64,000 nt of DNA. Source: Streptomyces chartreusis. GTDB lineage: Bacteria; Actinomycetota; Actinomycetes; Streptomycetales; Streptomycetaceae. The position numbers and the translations under genes are program-made. Each line of letters starts with the position of its first letter. The stretch's first letter is position 1. Shown piece after piece: positions 47,896 through 54,925 of this stretch. The DNA lies in assembly GCF_008704715.1 (NCBI RefSeq), contig NZ_CP023689.1, positions 8,742,001-8,806,000 on the forward strand. Reading direction: 5' to 3'. A model generated the notes under the pieces. It was not told the origin of the DNA. It saw only the letters and a program-made list of their open reading frames with translations, and did no database searches.

Positions 47896-50453
47896 ACGCC
47901 TCCGTGCGCCTCAGCGCGTCCTCCCTGCGCGCCCACAAGCGGCGCTTCGCCGGGACGTTCCTCGCGGTGTTCCTCGGCGTGGCGTTCCTCGCCGGCACCC
48001 TCGTCATGGGCGACACGCTGCGCGCCAGCTTCGACACCATGTTCGGCAACGCGACCAGCGGCACCGACGCCGTCGTGCGCAGCGCCGACGCCATCACCAC
48101 GCCCGGCGAGAGCGAGGGCGTACGCGAACCGGTCGCCACCGACCTCGTCGGCACGATCGAGAAGGTCCCCGGCGTCGCGGCCGCGGCCCCCAACATCCAG
48201 GGCGCCGGACAGCTCATCGGCAGGAACGGCGACCCCATCGGCGGCCAGGGCCCGCCCACCCTCGCCGGCAACTGGATCACCGACCCGGAGCTCAACGCCT
48301 ACCGACTCGCCGACGGCCACGCCCCGCGCGGTCCCGGCGAGGTCGTCATCGACCGCGGCACCGCCGAGCGCGGCGACCTGAAGATCGGCGACACGACCAC
48401 CCTGCGCACGCCCGACCCCGTCAAGGTGACCGTCGTCGGCCTCGCGACCTTCGGCGGCGAGGACGGCATGGCCCAGGTGACCTTCACCGGCATGACCCGG
48501 GCCGACGCGGAGAAGTACCTCACGGCCGCGCCCGGCGAGGCGGCGACCATCCAGGTGCGGGCCGGCCCCGGCGTCAGCCAGCAGGAGCTGGTCGACGAGC
48601 TGACTCCCGTGCTCCCCGAGGGAGTCGAGGCCATCACCGGCCAGGAGTCGGCCGAGGAGAACACCGACATGATCTCCAGCCAGTTCCTGTCGGTCTTCAC
48701 GACCTTGCTGCTGGTGTTCTCCGGTGTCGCGCTGCTCGTCGCGACCTTCTCCATCCACAACACCTTCGCGATCGTCGTTGCCCAGCGCACCCGCGAGAAC
48801 GCCCTGCTGCGGGCCCTGGGCGCCTCACGCCGCCAGGTCACCGTCTCCACCCTCGTCGAGGCGAGCGCCGTCGCCGTCATCGCGTCGGCGGCCGGCCTCG
48901 CGGGCGGCATCGGCATCGCGGCCGGACTCCAGGCGCTGTTCCCGGCGATCGGATTCCCCTTCCCCGACGGCGACCTGGTGATCAGCGGCCTCTCCATGGC
49001 CCTGCCGCTGGCCGTCGGCGTCGTGGTCTGCCTCGGCTCCGCTCTGCTGCCTGCGGTACGCGCCGGCCGCACCGCGCCGCTCGCCGCCCTGCGCGAGACG
49101 GCCGTCGACACCTCCGGCGCCTCCCGCACCCGTGCCGTCACCGGCCTGGCGCTGATCGCCCTCGCGCTCGGCGTGACACTCACCGGCGTCCTGGCGTCCC
49201 CGTCCATCTGGCTCGCGGCCACCGGCGCGGTCCTCGCCCTGATCGCCTTCGTGGTCCTCGGCCCGGTCGCCTCCACCACGGCCGTACGGGTCCTCGGCGG
49301 CCCCCTGGACCGACTGCGCGGCGTCACCGGCGGCCTCGCCCGGCGCAACGCCCTTCGGAGCCCCAAGCGCACCGCCGCCACCGCCAGTGCCCTGATGATC
49401 GGCGTGGCCGTGGTGTCGCTGTTCACCGTGTTCGGCGCTTCCCTGAAGGCGACGATGGACCAGACCGTGGCCCGCTCCTTCGCGGGTGACGTGGCCATCA
49501 GCACCCCGTCGTTCGGCGCGGGCGGCAGCGGCCTGAGCCCGCGCCTCGCCGACGCGGTCCAGCGGCTGCCCGAGGTGGACACGGCCGTCGGACTCGGCCG
49601 CGGTGTCGCCGAAGTCGACGGCAAGGGACGGGCGCTGACGGTCACCGACCCGGTCGCCCTGGAGCGCACCTTCGACCTCGGCGAGATCCGGGGCTCCATG
49701 AACGGCCTCGGCGCGGACGGCATCGCCATCACCGAGAACGAGGCCGGCAAGCAGCACCTGAAGACCGGCGACACGGCCCGGCTCACCTTCACCGACGGCC
49801 GTACGCAGACCTTCACGGTCCGCGCGGTCTACGGCCGGTCCGAGCTCGCCGGCGACTACGTCATCACCCGCGACGCCTGGGCCCCGCACCGCACCCAGGA
49901 CGCCGACACGCTGGTCGCCGTCTCCTTCAAGGACGGCGTCGGCACGGACGACGGCAAGGCGGCGGTCGAGAAGGCCGCGGCGCAGTACGGCAACCCGGAG
50001 GTGCAGACCCGCGACGAGTACGCGCAGTCCGCGGCAGGCGGCATCGACATGATGCTCACCCTCGTCTACGCGCTGCTCGCCCTCGCGGTGCTCATCGCGC
50101 TACTCGGCATCGCGAACACGCTCACCCTCGCGATCCACGAACGCACCCGTGAACTGGGCCTGCTGCGGGCCGTCGGCCAGACCCGCTCGCAGCTGCGCGC
50201 CATGGTCCGCTGGGAGTCCATCCTGGTCGCGGCCTTCGGCACGGTCGGCGGCCTCGCCCTCGGCGCCTTCCTCGGCTGGGTCCTGGTCGAGGCGTCGGAC
50301 GGCGCGTCCGACAGCGCCTTCGCCTTCGCCATGCCGCCCCTGCAACTCACGGTGGTGGCCCTGGTCGGCCTCACCGCGGGAGCCCTGGCGGGTCTGCGCC
50401 CGGCGCGCCGCGCGGCACGACTGGACGTACTGCGGGCCATCGCCACGGAGTGA
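47892..50453 (+). CDS. FtsX-like (MacB) ABC permease
   Basis: An 853-residue membrane protein made of two FtsX repeats. The N-terminal helix is AGTFLAVFLGVAFLAGTLVMGDTLRASF, followed by a large extracellular domain (about residues 60-250) and the helices VFTTLLLVFSGVALLVATFSIHNTF with VAQRTRENALLRALGASRRQ. The second repeat is LARRNALRSPKRTAATASALMIG and MLTLVYALLALAVLIALLGI with IHERTRELGLLRAVGQTRSQL. It would form an exporter of lipids, peptides or antibiotics with the ATPase and SHOCT protein. A hairpin ends the operon. Confidence 0.93.
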   Translation: MNASVRLSASSLRAHKRRFAGTFLAVFLGVAFLAGTLVMGDTLRASFDTMFGNATSGTDAVVRSADAITTPGESEGVREPVATDLVGTIEKVPGVAAAAPNIQGAGQLIGRNGDPIGGQGPPTLAGNWITDPELNAYRLADGHAPRGPGEVVIDRGTAERGDLKIGDTTTLRTPDPVKVTVVGLATFGGEDGMAQVTFTGMTRADAEKYLTAAPGEAATIQVRAGPGVSQQELVDELTPVLPEGVEAITGQESAEENTDMISSQFLSVFTTLLLVFSGVALLVATFSIHNTFAIVVAQRTRENALLRALGASRRQVTVSTLVEASAVAVIASAAGLAGGIGIAAGLQALFPAIGFPFPDGDLVISGLSMALPLAVGVVVCLGSALLPAVRAGRTAPLAALRETAVDTSGASRTRAVTGLALIALALGVTLTGVLASPSIWLAATGAVLALIAFVVLGPVASTTAVRVLGGPLDRLRGVTGGLARRNALRSPKRTAATASALMIGVAVVSLFTVFGASLKATMDQTVARSFAGDVAISTPSFGAGGSGLSPRLADAVQRLPEVDTAVGLGRGVAEVDGKGRALTVTDPVALERTFDLGEIRGSMNGLGADGIAITENEAGKQHLKTGDTARLTFTDGRTQTFTVRAVYGRSELAGDYVITRDAWAPHRTQDADTLVAVSFKDGVGTDDGKAAVEKAAAQYGNPEVQTRDEYAQSAAGGIDMMLTLVYALLALAVLIALLGIANTLTLAIHERTRELGLLRAVGQTRSQLRAMVRWESILVAAFGTVGGLALGAFLGWVLVEASDGASDSAFAFAMPPLQLTVVALVGLTAGALAGLRPARRAARLDVLRAIATE

Positions 50454-50490
50454 CACGCGCGTGCCCCACGCACACAGGGGGCGGCAGAGC

Positions 50491-50531
50491 CCTCGGGGCC
50501 GGCGGCCGTGAACAGGCCGCCGGCCCCGAGG
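50491..50531. terminator. Perfect 17-bp bidirectional terminator
   Basis: CCTCGGGGCCGGCGGCC (50491-50507) pairs perfectly with 50515-50531 around GTGAACA, between the convergent FtsX and RsbW-type genes. Confidence 0.9.
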
Positions 50532-50562
50532 GCCCACCCGTCGAAACCCCCTCACCGCCCGA

Positions 50563-51114
50563 TCAGCCGACAACGGCCGATCGGGCGGGAGCGTGTTCGG
50601 GCCGGCGCAGGTCGACGCGCTGTCCGACCTCCGCGAACCGCCGCGCGGGCGTCTCCACGGTCACGGTCGTCGTCCGCTGCGGTGGGCGCGCGGGCGTGGC
50701 CCGTACCGCCGCCACGGGCGCCGGCAGCGAGAACCACACGACCTTGCCCGACTCGTCGGGCCGCACACCCCAGCTCTCGCTGACCGCGGCCACCATCGCC
50801 AGCCCGCGCCCGCAGGTGGCGAGCGCGTCGGCGCCCGCGGCCTCCGCCACGACCGGCAGACGGGGGTCGCAGTCGCGCACCGAGACCGTGAGCCGGTCGA
50901 GCAGCAGCTCGATCTCCACGGTGCACGTCTTGTCGGGCTGGGCGTGCTGATGGACGTTGGTCAACAGCTCGGTCACACCGAGCGCGGCGCGGTCTATCAA
51001 GGGGTCCAGATGCCAGTAGCGCAACTGCGCAGAGACGATTCTGCGGACCTGGCCGATCCGCGACGGCAGGGCTTGGAGCTCCACCGTGCAGTGCCTGCTT
51101 GGGTAGCTGATCAC
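50563..51114 (-). CDS. ATP-binding protein of the RsbW/anti-sigma kinase type
   Basis: A 183-residue cytosolic protein with a GHKL/HATPase_c fold. The N box is ALGVTELLTNVHQHA, the G1 Asp is in VSVRDCDPRLP, and GRGLAMVAAVSESWGV is the G2 loop, all as in the small serine-kinase-like proteins abundant in Streptomyces. The C-terminal 40 residues are Pro/Arg/Thr-rich and disordered. Such proteins bind anti-sigma antagonists or other regulators. GTG 51114 is the start. No partner STAS or sigma gene is adjacent. Confidence 0.85.
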   Translation of the reverse strand: MISYPSRHCTVELQALPSRIGQVRRIVSAQLRYWHLDPLIDRAALGVTELLTNVHQHAQPDKTCTVEIELLLDRLTVSVRDCDPRLPVVAEAAGADALATCGRGLAMVAAVSESWGVRPDESGKVVWFSLPAPVAAVRATPARPPQRTTTVTVETPARRFAEVGQRVDLRRPEHAPARSAVVG

Positions 51115-51298
51115 GGCTGCGACTCCCCGACTGAAGAGGTCCGGAAGAACACGGAGTACGGATCCAGCAGGGTGCTTGAAGAAAACGGCCGCCTGCTGTC
51201 ATGGCCGGCGGGCTGGTTCGCAGCGTTGTCGCCGGTAAACCCAGAGTGACGTGAGACCAGAGTGACGCACGAGTAGCGAGACCGCAACTCGCCGTGAC

Positions 51299-51622
51299 TC
51301 AGCCCTTACGCCCCGCAGCCTTCCGTACGGCCTCGATGAACCGGCGCGCCGCGGGCGGACCGGGCTCTCCCGGAGCGGGGTCGTGGTCGCCCAACGTCAG
51401 TGAGTAGCGGTTGCCGTTGAGGTCGGCGAGTGCCCGGTCGTCCGCGGCGAACCAGGGCTTGGACGCCCGCACCGCCTGCACCGGCGCGCTGTCGATCTCG
51501 CTGCCGTAGCTGGTGAGCAGTTGCAGCCTGCCGTCGCTTATCCGCACCTGTCCGGCCCGGGTCAGGGAGCGCAGCCGCTTCCCGATCCGCACGCCCGTGG
51601 CCCTGAACTCCGGCTCAGCCAT
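51299..51622 (-). CDS. Hypothetical protein, possible PH-like domain
   Basis: A 107-residue cytosolic protein: FRATGVRIGKRLRSLTRAGQVRISDGRLQLLTSYG (split) then EIDSAPVQAVRASKPWFAADDRALADLNGNRYSLTLGDHD (split). The alternating strand pattern could be a small beta-barrel or PH-like fold. ATG 51622 is preceded by GGGGCGGGG. It has no clear partner; the region between it and the Cds1 gene is 341 bases and holds the sites described there. Confidence 0.6.
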   Translation of the reverse strand: MAEPEFRATGVRIGKRLRSLTRAGQVRISDGRLQLLTSYGSEIDSAPVQAVRASKPWFAADDRALADLNGNRYSLTLGDHDPAPGEPGPPAARRFIEAVRKAAGRKG

Positions 51623-51850
51623 GCCCCGCCCCTTAGCGACTGTCGGTGTGCCGGTCCGTCCCGCGTGGGCCGTGGCCGGCTCCGGTCGTGATCCAGTGTG
51701 CCCCCCGTCCGGGAGCGCTGTCCCGTCCGGTGCAGTCTGCCCGCGGACCGCGTCGAGCACCAGTACGCACGTCATGCCTGGACCTGGGCGTTCGGAGCAC
51801 TCGCGCGAATGCGCCCCCGAAGGCCCGGTGAGACATCGGTCCAGGGATGC

Positions 51851-51867
51851 CTTTGAGGCTCTCAAAG
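51851..51867. promoter_or_regulatory. Palindrome CTTTGAG-GCT-CTCAAAG upstream of the Cds1-like gene
   Basis: Perfect seven-base inverse arms around GCT, in the AT-rich control region, 97 bases before the gene. It is followed 4 bases later by the first of two direct repeats. Confidence 0.5.
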
Positions 51868-51870
51868 GTG

Positions 51871-51909
51871 TGTTTATGCAGGTGAGAAGCGTGCGGAAGA
51901 TGTTTATGC
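51871..51909. repeat. Direct repeat TGTTTATGC, 30 bp apart
   Basis: TGTTTATGC occurs at 51871-51879 and 51901-51909. The 30-base period is close to three helical turns, so both copies would face the same side of the DNA, as expected for a cooperative regulator of the Cds1-like gene. Confidence 0.5.
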
Positions 51910-51963
51910 TCGAAGCGACGGCGGCGCGAGCCGGCGCTGCCGCACAGCTTGAGGAGCACCGCC

Positions 51964-53088
51964 GTGAGCACCGTCCAGCAGACCCCGTCCGGCGTGACCC
52001 TCGACGTCGACCACACCGACGCCGCCTACCGTGCCTGGCTGAAAGATGCCGTGCGCAAGGTCCAGGCCGACGCCAACCGTTCGGCCGACACGCACCTGTT
52101 GCGCTTCCCGCTGCCGGAGCAGTGGGGCATCGACCTGTACCTCAAGGACGAGTCGACGCACCCGACCGGAAGCCTCAAACACCGGCTCGCCCGCTCGCTG
52201 TTCCTCTACGGCCTGTGCAATGGCTGGATCCGGCCGGGCCGCCCGGTCATCGAGGCGTCCAGCGGTTCGACGGCCGTCTCCGAGGCGTACTTCGCGAAGC
52301 TGATCGGCGTGCCCTTCATCGCGGTCATGCCCCGCACGACCAGCGCCGAGAAGTGCCGCCTCATCGAGTTCCACGGCGGACAGTGCCACTTCGTGGACGA
52401 CTCACGGAAGATGTACGAGGAATCCGCCCGCCTCGCGGTGGAGACCGGCGGCCACTACATGGACCAGTTCACCTACGCCGAACGGGCAACGGACTGGCGC
52501 GGCAACAACAACATCGCCGAGTCCATCTTCCGCCAGCTCCAGCTGGAACGGTTCCCGGAGCCCGCGTGGATCGTCGCCACGGCCGGCACCGGCGGCACCT
52601 CCGCGACGCTCGCCCGGTACGTCCACTACATGCAGTACGACACCCGCATCTGTGTCGCCGATCCGGAGAACTCCTGTTTCTTCGAGGGCTGGACCAACGG
52701 CGATCCGGACGTCACCTGCGACTGCGGCTCCCGCATCGAGGGCATCGGCCGTCCGCGCATGGAGCCCAGCTTCGTGCCCGGCGCGATCGACCGGATGATG
52801 AAGGTGCCGGACGCGGCGAGCGTGGCCGCCGTCCGCGCCCTGGCGCAGGCCATCGGCCGCAAGGCGGGCGGCTCCACCGGCACGGGTCTGTGGAGCGCCC
52901 TGAAGATCGTCGCCGAGATGGTCGCCGAGGGCCGCCGGGGGAGCGTGGTGACCCTGCTGTGCGACCCGGGCGACCGCTACCTCGACAAGTACTACTCCGA
53001 CGCGTGGCTGACCGAACAGGGCCTGGACATCGCCCCGTACGCGACAGCCATCGAACAACTGCTGCAGACGGGCGTCTGGCCCGAGTGA
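51964..53088 (+). CDS. PLP-dependent L-cysteine desulfhydrase (Cds1-like)
   Basis: A 374-residue fold-type II PLP enzyme of the cysteine synthase superfamily. The PLP lysine is in THPTGSLKHRLARSLF (about residue 73), the substrate loop is EASSGSTAVSEAYFAK, and the phosphate Gly run is TAGTGGTSATLARYV. ENSCFFEGW and CDCGSRIEGIGRP are characteristic of the actinobacterial group that includes mycobacterial Cds1, which makes hydrogen sulfide, pyruvate and ammonia from cysteine. GTG 51964 has GAGGAG seven bases upstream; the in-frame ATG-like start at 51949 lacks one. It is transcribed alone and may be controlled by the palindrome and direct repeats upstream. Confidence 0.8.
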   Translation: MSTVQQTPSGVTLDVDHTDAAYRAWLKDAVRKVQADANRSADTHLLRFPLPEQWGIDLYLKDESTHPTGSLKHRLARSLFLYGLCNGWIRPGRPVIEASSGSTAVSEAYFAKLIGVPFIAVMPRTTSAEKCRLIEFHGGQCHFVDDSRKMYEESARLAVETGGHYMDQFTYAERATDWRGNNNIAESIFRQLQLERFPEPAWIVATAGTGGTSATLARYVHYMQYDTRICVADPENSCFFEGWTNGDPDVTCDCGSRIEGIGRPRMEPSFVPGAIDRMMKVPDAASVAAVRALAQAIGRKAGGSTGTGLWSALKIVAEMVAEGRRGSVVTLLCDPGDRYLDKYYSDAWLTEQGLDIAPYATAIEQLLQTGVWPE

Positions 53089-53174
53089 CGGAAGTTTGGG
53101 CGGTCTGATGCAACTGCCTTCCGCAACGCCCTGAGCGGCCCCGGCGCAACTGCCCACGGCCCGGCAACGCCCTC

Positions 53175-53217
53175 AGGGGCGCGGGGAACTGCGCGACCGG
53201 CCACGACGGCCCCGCAG
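53175..53217. repeat. Streptomyces dispersed intergenic repeat
   Basis: AGGGGCGCGGGGAACTGCGC, continuing GACCGGCCACGACGGCCCCG and CAG, matches a sequence I remember as frequent between genes of many Streptomyces genomes. The flanks repeat GCAACGCCCT twice (53132 and 53164). Its role is unknown; it lies between two convergent genes. Confidence 0.6.
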
Positions 53218-53243
53218 ACGACCGGCGACCTCTCCCGGCCCCC

Positions 53244-53717
53244 TCAGCGGAGCGCCAGGCGCCGGTCCAGCGCACCCACCGCGCTCCGGAACGTCCGCCC
53301 CAGCCCCGGCTTCGCAAGCCCGAACGCGAACCGGAACGGCGCCGTACCGTCCACGGCGAACGTCCACTGCACACGCGTGCCCGTCCCCGCCGGAGCGAGC
53401 CGCCACTCCTCCACCATCGCCCGCGCCCCCGGCGCGTTCGTGAGGTCGACGCGATAGGCGTACACCTCGGGGCTCTTCGCCGCGAGTATCGTCTCCTCGA
53501 AGCGCGTGCCGCCCTTGAGCCGCACCTCGCGCCGGGCCCCGTCGTCCAGCGGACGGGCCAGCGTCACCGCCGAGAACCAGTCCGGCCAGCCCGGCACATC
53601 CTCGGCGAGCGCCCGGTACACCGTCTCCGGCGAAGCCGAGATCTCCCGCGCGAAGACATGCCGCACCGGCGCGCGCCCCACGAAGTCGATCCCCACCTCA
53701 CGCAGCAGGTGTGCCAT
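53244..53717 (-). CDS. SRPBCC (START-like) family protein
   Basis: A 157-residue protein with the helix-grip fold: VRHVFAREISASPETVYRALAE, GWPDWFSAVTLARPLDDG, REVRLKGGTRFEETILAAKSP and MVEEWRLAPAGTGTRVQWTF. Members bind lipids or polyketides in a long cavity. ATG 53717 is the start. It lies before the DeoR gene on the same strand, 60 bases downstream of that gene's stop. The ligand is unknown. Confidence 0.82.
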   Translation of the reverse strand: MAHLLREVGIDFVGRAPVRHVFAREISASPETVYRALAEDVPGWPDWFSAVTLARPLDDGARREVRLKGGTRFEETILAAKSPEVYAYRVDLTNAPGARAMVEEWRLAPAGTGTRVQWTFAVDGTAPFRFAFGLAKPGLGRTFRSAVGALDRRLALR

Positions 53718-53777
53718 GGACGGTAACCCCCCTGTGCCGACAGTGCTCCGGGCAGCGCCACCCTAGCTGGCACCCCG

Positions 53778-54608
53778 TCAGATGTCTGCACCCTCATCGG
53801 GCTCACCGGCCACCACCAGCCGCCGCAGGTGCTCCGAGACCTCCGAGCGCGCCCCGCTCTCCAGCCCGGCGTCCGTCACCAGCGTGTCGACCTGCTCCAG
53901 CGCCGCGAACGAACTCAGCCCCACCACACCCCACTTGGTGTGGTCGGCGACCACCACGACCCGCCGCGCCGACTGCACGAGGCGCCGGTTGGTCTCGGCC
54001 TCCGCGAGGTTCGGCGTGGACAGGCCGGCCTCGACCGATATCCCGTGCACACCGAGGAACAGCACGTCGAAGTGGAGCGCCGCGATCGCCTGGTCGGCCA
54101 CCGGGCCCACCAGCGAGTCGGACGGGGTTCGTACCCCGCCGGTCAGCACGACCGTGGCCGCGCCCTGCCGGGGGCCCGTCGTGCGCTGCGCGGCGTGGAA
54201 CACGTCGGCCACCCGCACCGAGTTGGTGACCACGGTCAGGTCGGGAACGTCGACCAGCTGATGCGCCAGCGCGAACGTCGTCGTACCGCCCGACAGAGCG
54301 ATTGCGCTGCCAGGCGCGACCAACTCGGCCGCCGCCCGCGCGATGTCCTCCTTGGCCGTCAGCTCCAGACCCGACTTGGCCTCGAAGCCCGGCTCGTGCG
54401 TGCTGGCCTCGACCACCGGGACCGCACCGCCGTGCACCTTCTCCAGCACGCCCTGCCGGGCGAGCGCGTCGAGATCGCGGCGCACCGTCATGTCCGACAC
54501 GCCGAGCTTGCGGGTCAGCTCGTTGACGCGGACCCCGCCTCGCCGCCGGACCTCGTCCAGGATCAGGGCGCGCCGCTGCTCCGCGAGGAGGTTCTGATTC
54601 TCGCTCAC
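53778..54608 (-). CDS. DeoR family transcriptional regulator
   Basis: A 276-residue repressor. The winged helix is RALILDEVRRRGGVRVNELTRKLGVSDMTVRRDLDALARQG (split), followed by the sugar-phosphate sensor: IALSGGTTTFALAHQL, LTVVTNSVRVADVFH, VVLTGGVRTPSDSLVGPVA and VVVVADHTKWGVVGLSSF. GTG 54608 is preceded by GGAG. It is not next to sugar genes; its targets are elsewhere. It is related to the DeoR at 36.5 kb only by family. Confidence 0.9.
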   Translation of the reverse strand: MSENQNLLAEQRRALILDEVRRRGGVRVNELTRKLGVSDMTVRRDLDALARQGVLEKVHGGAVPVVEASTHEPGFEAKSGLELTAKEDIARAAAELVAPGSAIALSGGTTTFALAHQLVDVPDLTVVTNSVRVADVFHAAQRTTGPRQGAATVVLTGGVRTPSDSLVGPVADQAIAALHFDVLFLGVHGISVEAGLSTPNLAEAETNRRLVQSARRVVVVADHTKWGVVGLSSFAALEQVDTLVTDAGLESGARSEVSEHLRRLVVAGEPDEGADI

Positions 54609-54925
54609 GTACGCTCCGGTCCTTTCGCCGCTGCCGTCCGACATCCCTGCGCACCCCCTCCGACAAGGACATTCTCGCGCCTTCCGGGGCGCGGGACGAC
54701 CCATCCTCGCACGGTAGGGCAAGGGTCGCGCCACTGGCCGTCCCGACGCGCGCATGTCACTTCGGCATCTCCCGTTCCCCTGTCCTTCACACGGAACGGG
54801 GAGATTCCGTGACGAGAGGTGTGAGGGGCCGCTCAAGTGGAGATCCTTGTGCCCGCACGGACAGAAGCCGACGGCTCGTCACGGGGGAAGTGCGAAGAGT
54901 GGAACGTGCGCCGGAACACGCCGCC
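54609..54925. other. Intergenic region before the membrane hydrolase
   Basis: The 317-base gap between divergent genes contains an inverted repeat CCCGTTCC (54771-54778) / GGAACGGG (54793-54800) and no clear -35/-10 pair. In-frame earlier starts of the hydrolase gene at 54809 (GTG) and 54899 (GTG) are possible but their residues are Arg-rich and look untranslated. Confidence 0.45.

Larger units (their letters stand above)
51623..51963. other. Long intergenic region before the Cds1-like gene
   Basis: The 341-base gap between the divergent hypothetical and Cds1-like genes is mostly GC-rich without a gene. Its last 115 bases are unusually AT-rich and hold a palindrome (51851-51867) and two copies of TGTTTATGC (51871 and 51901). 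Confidence 0.6.
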
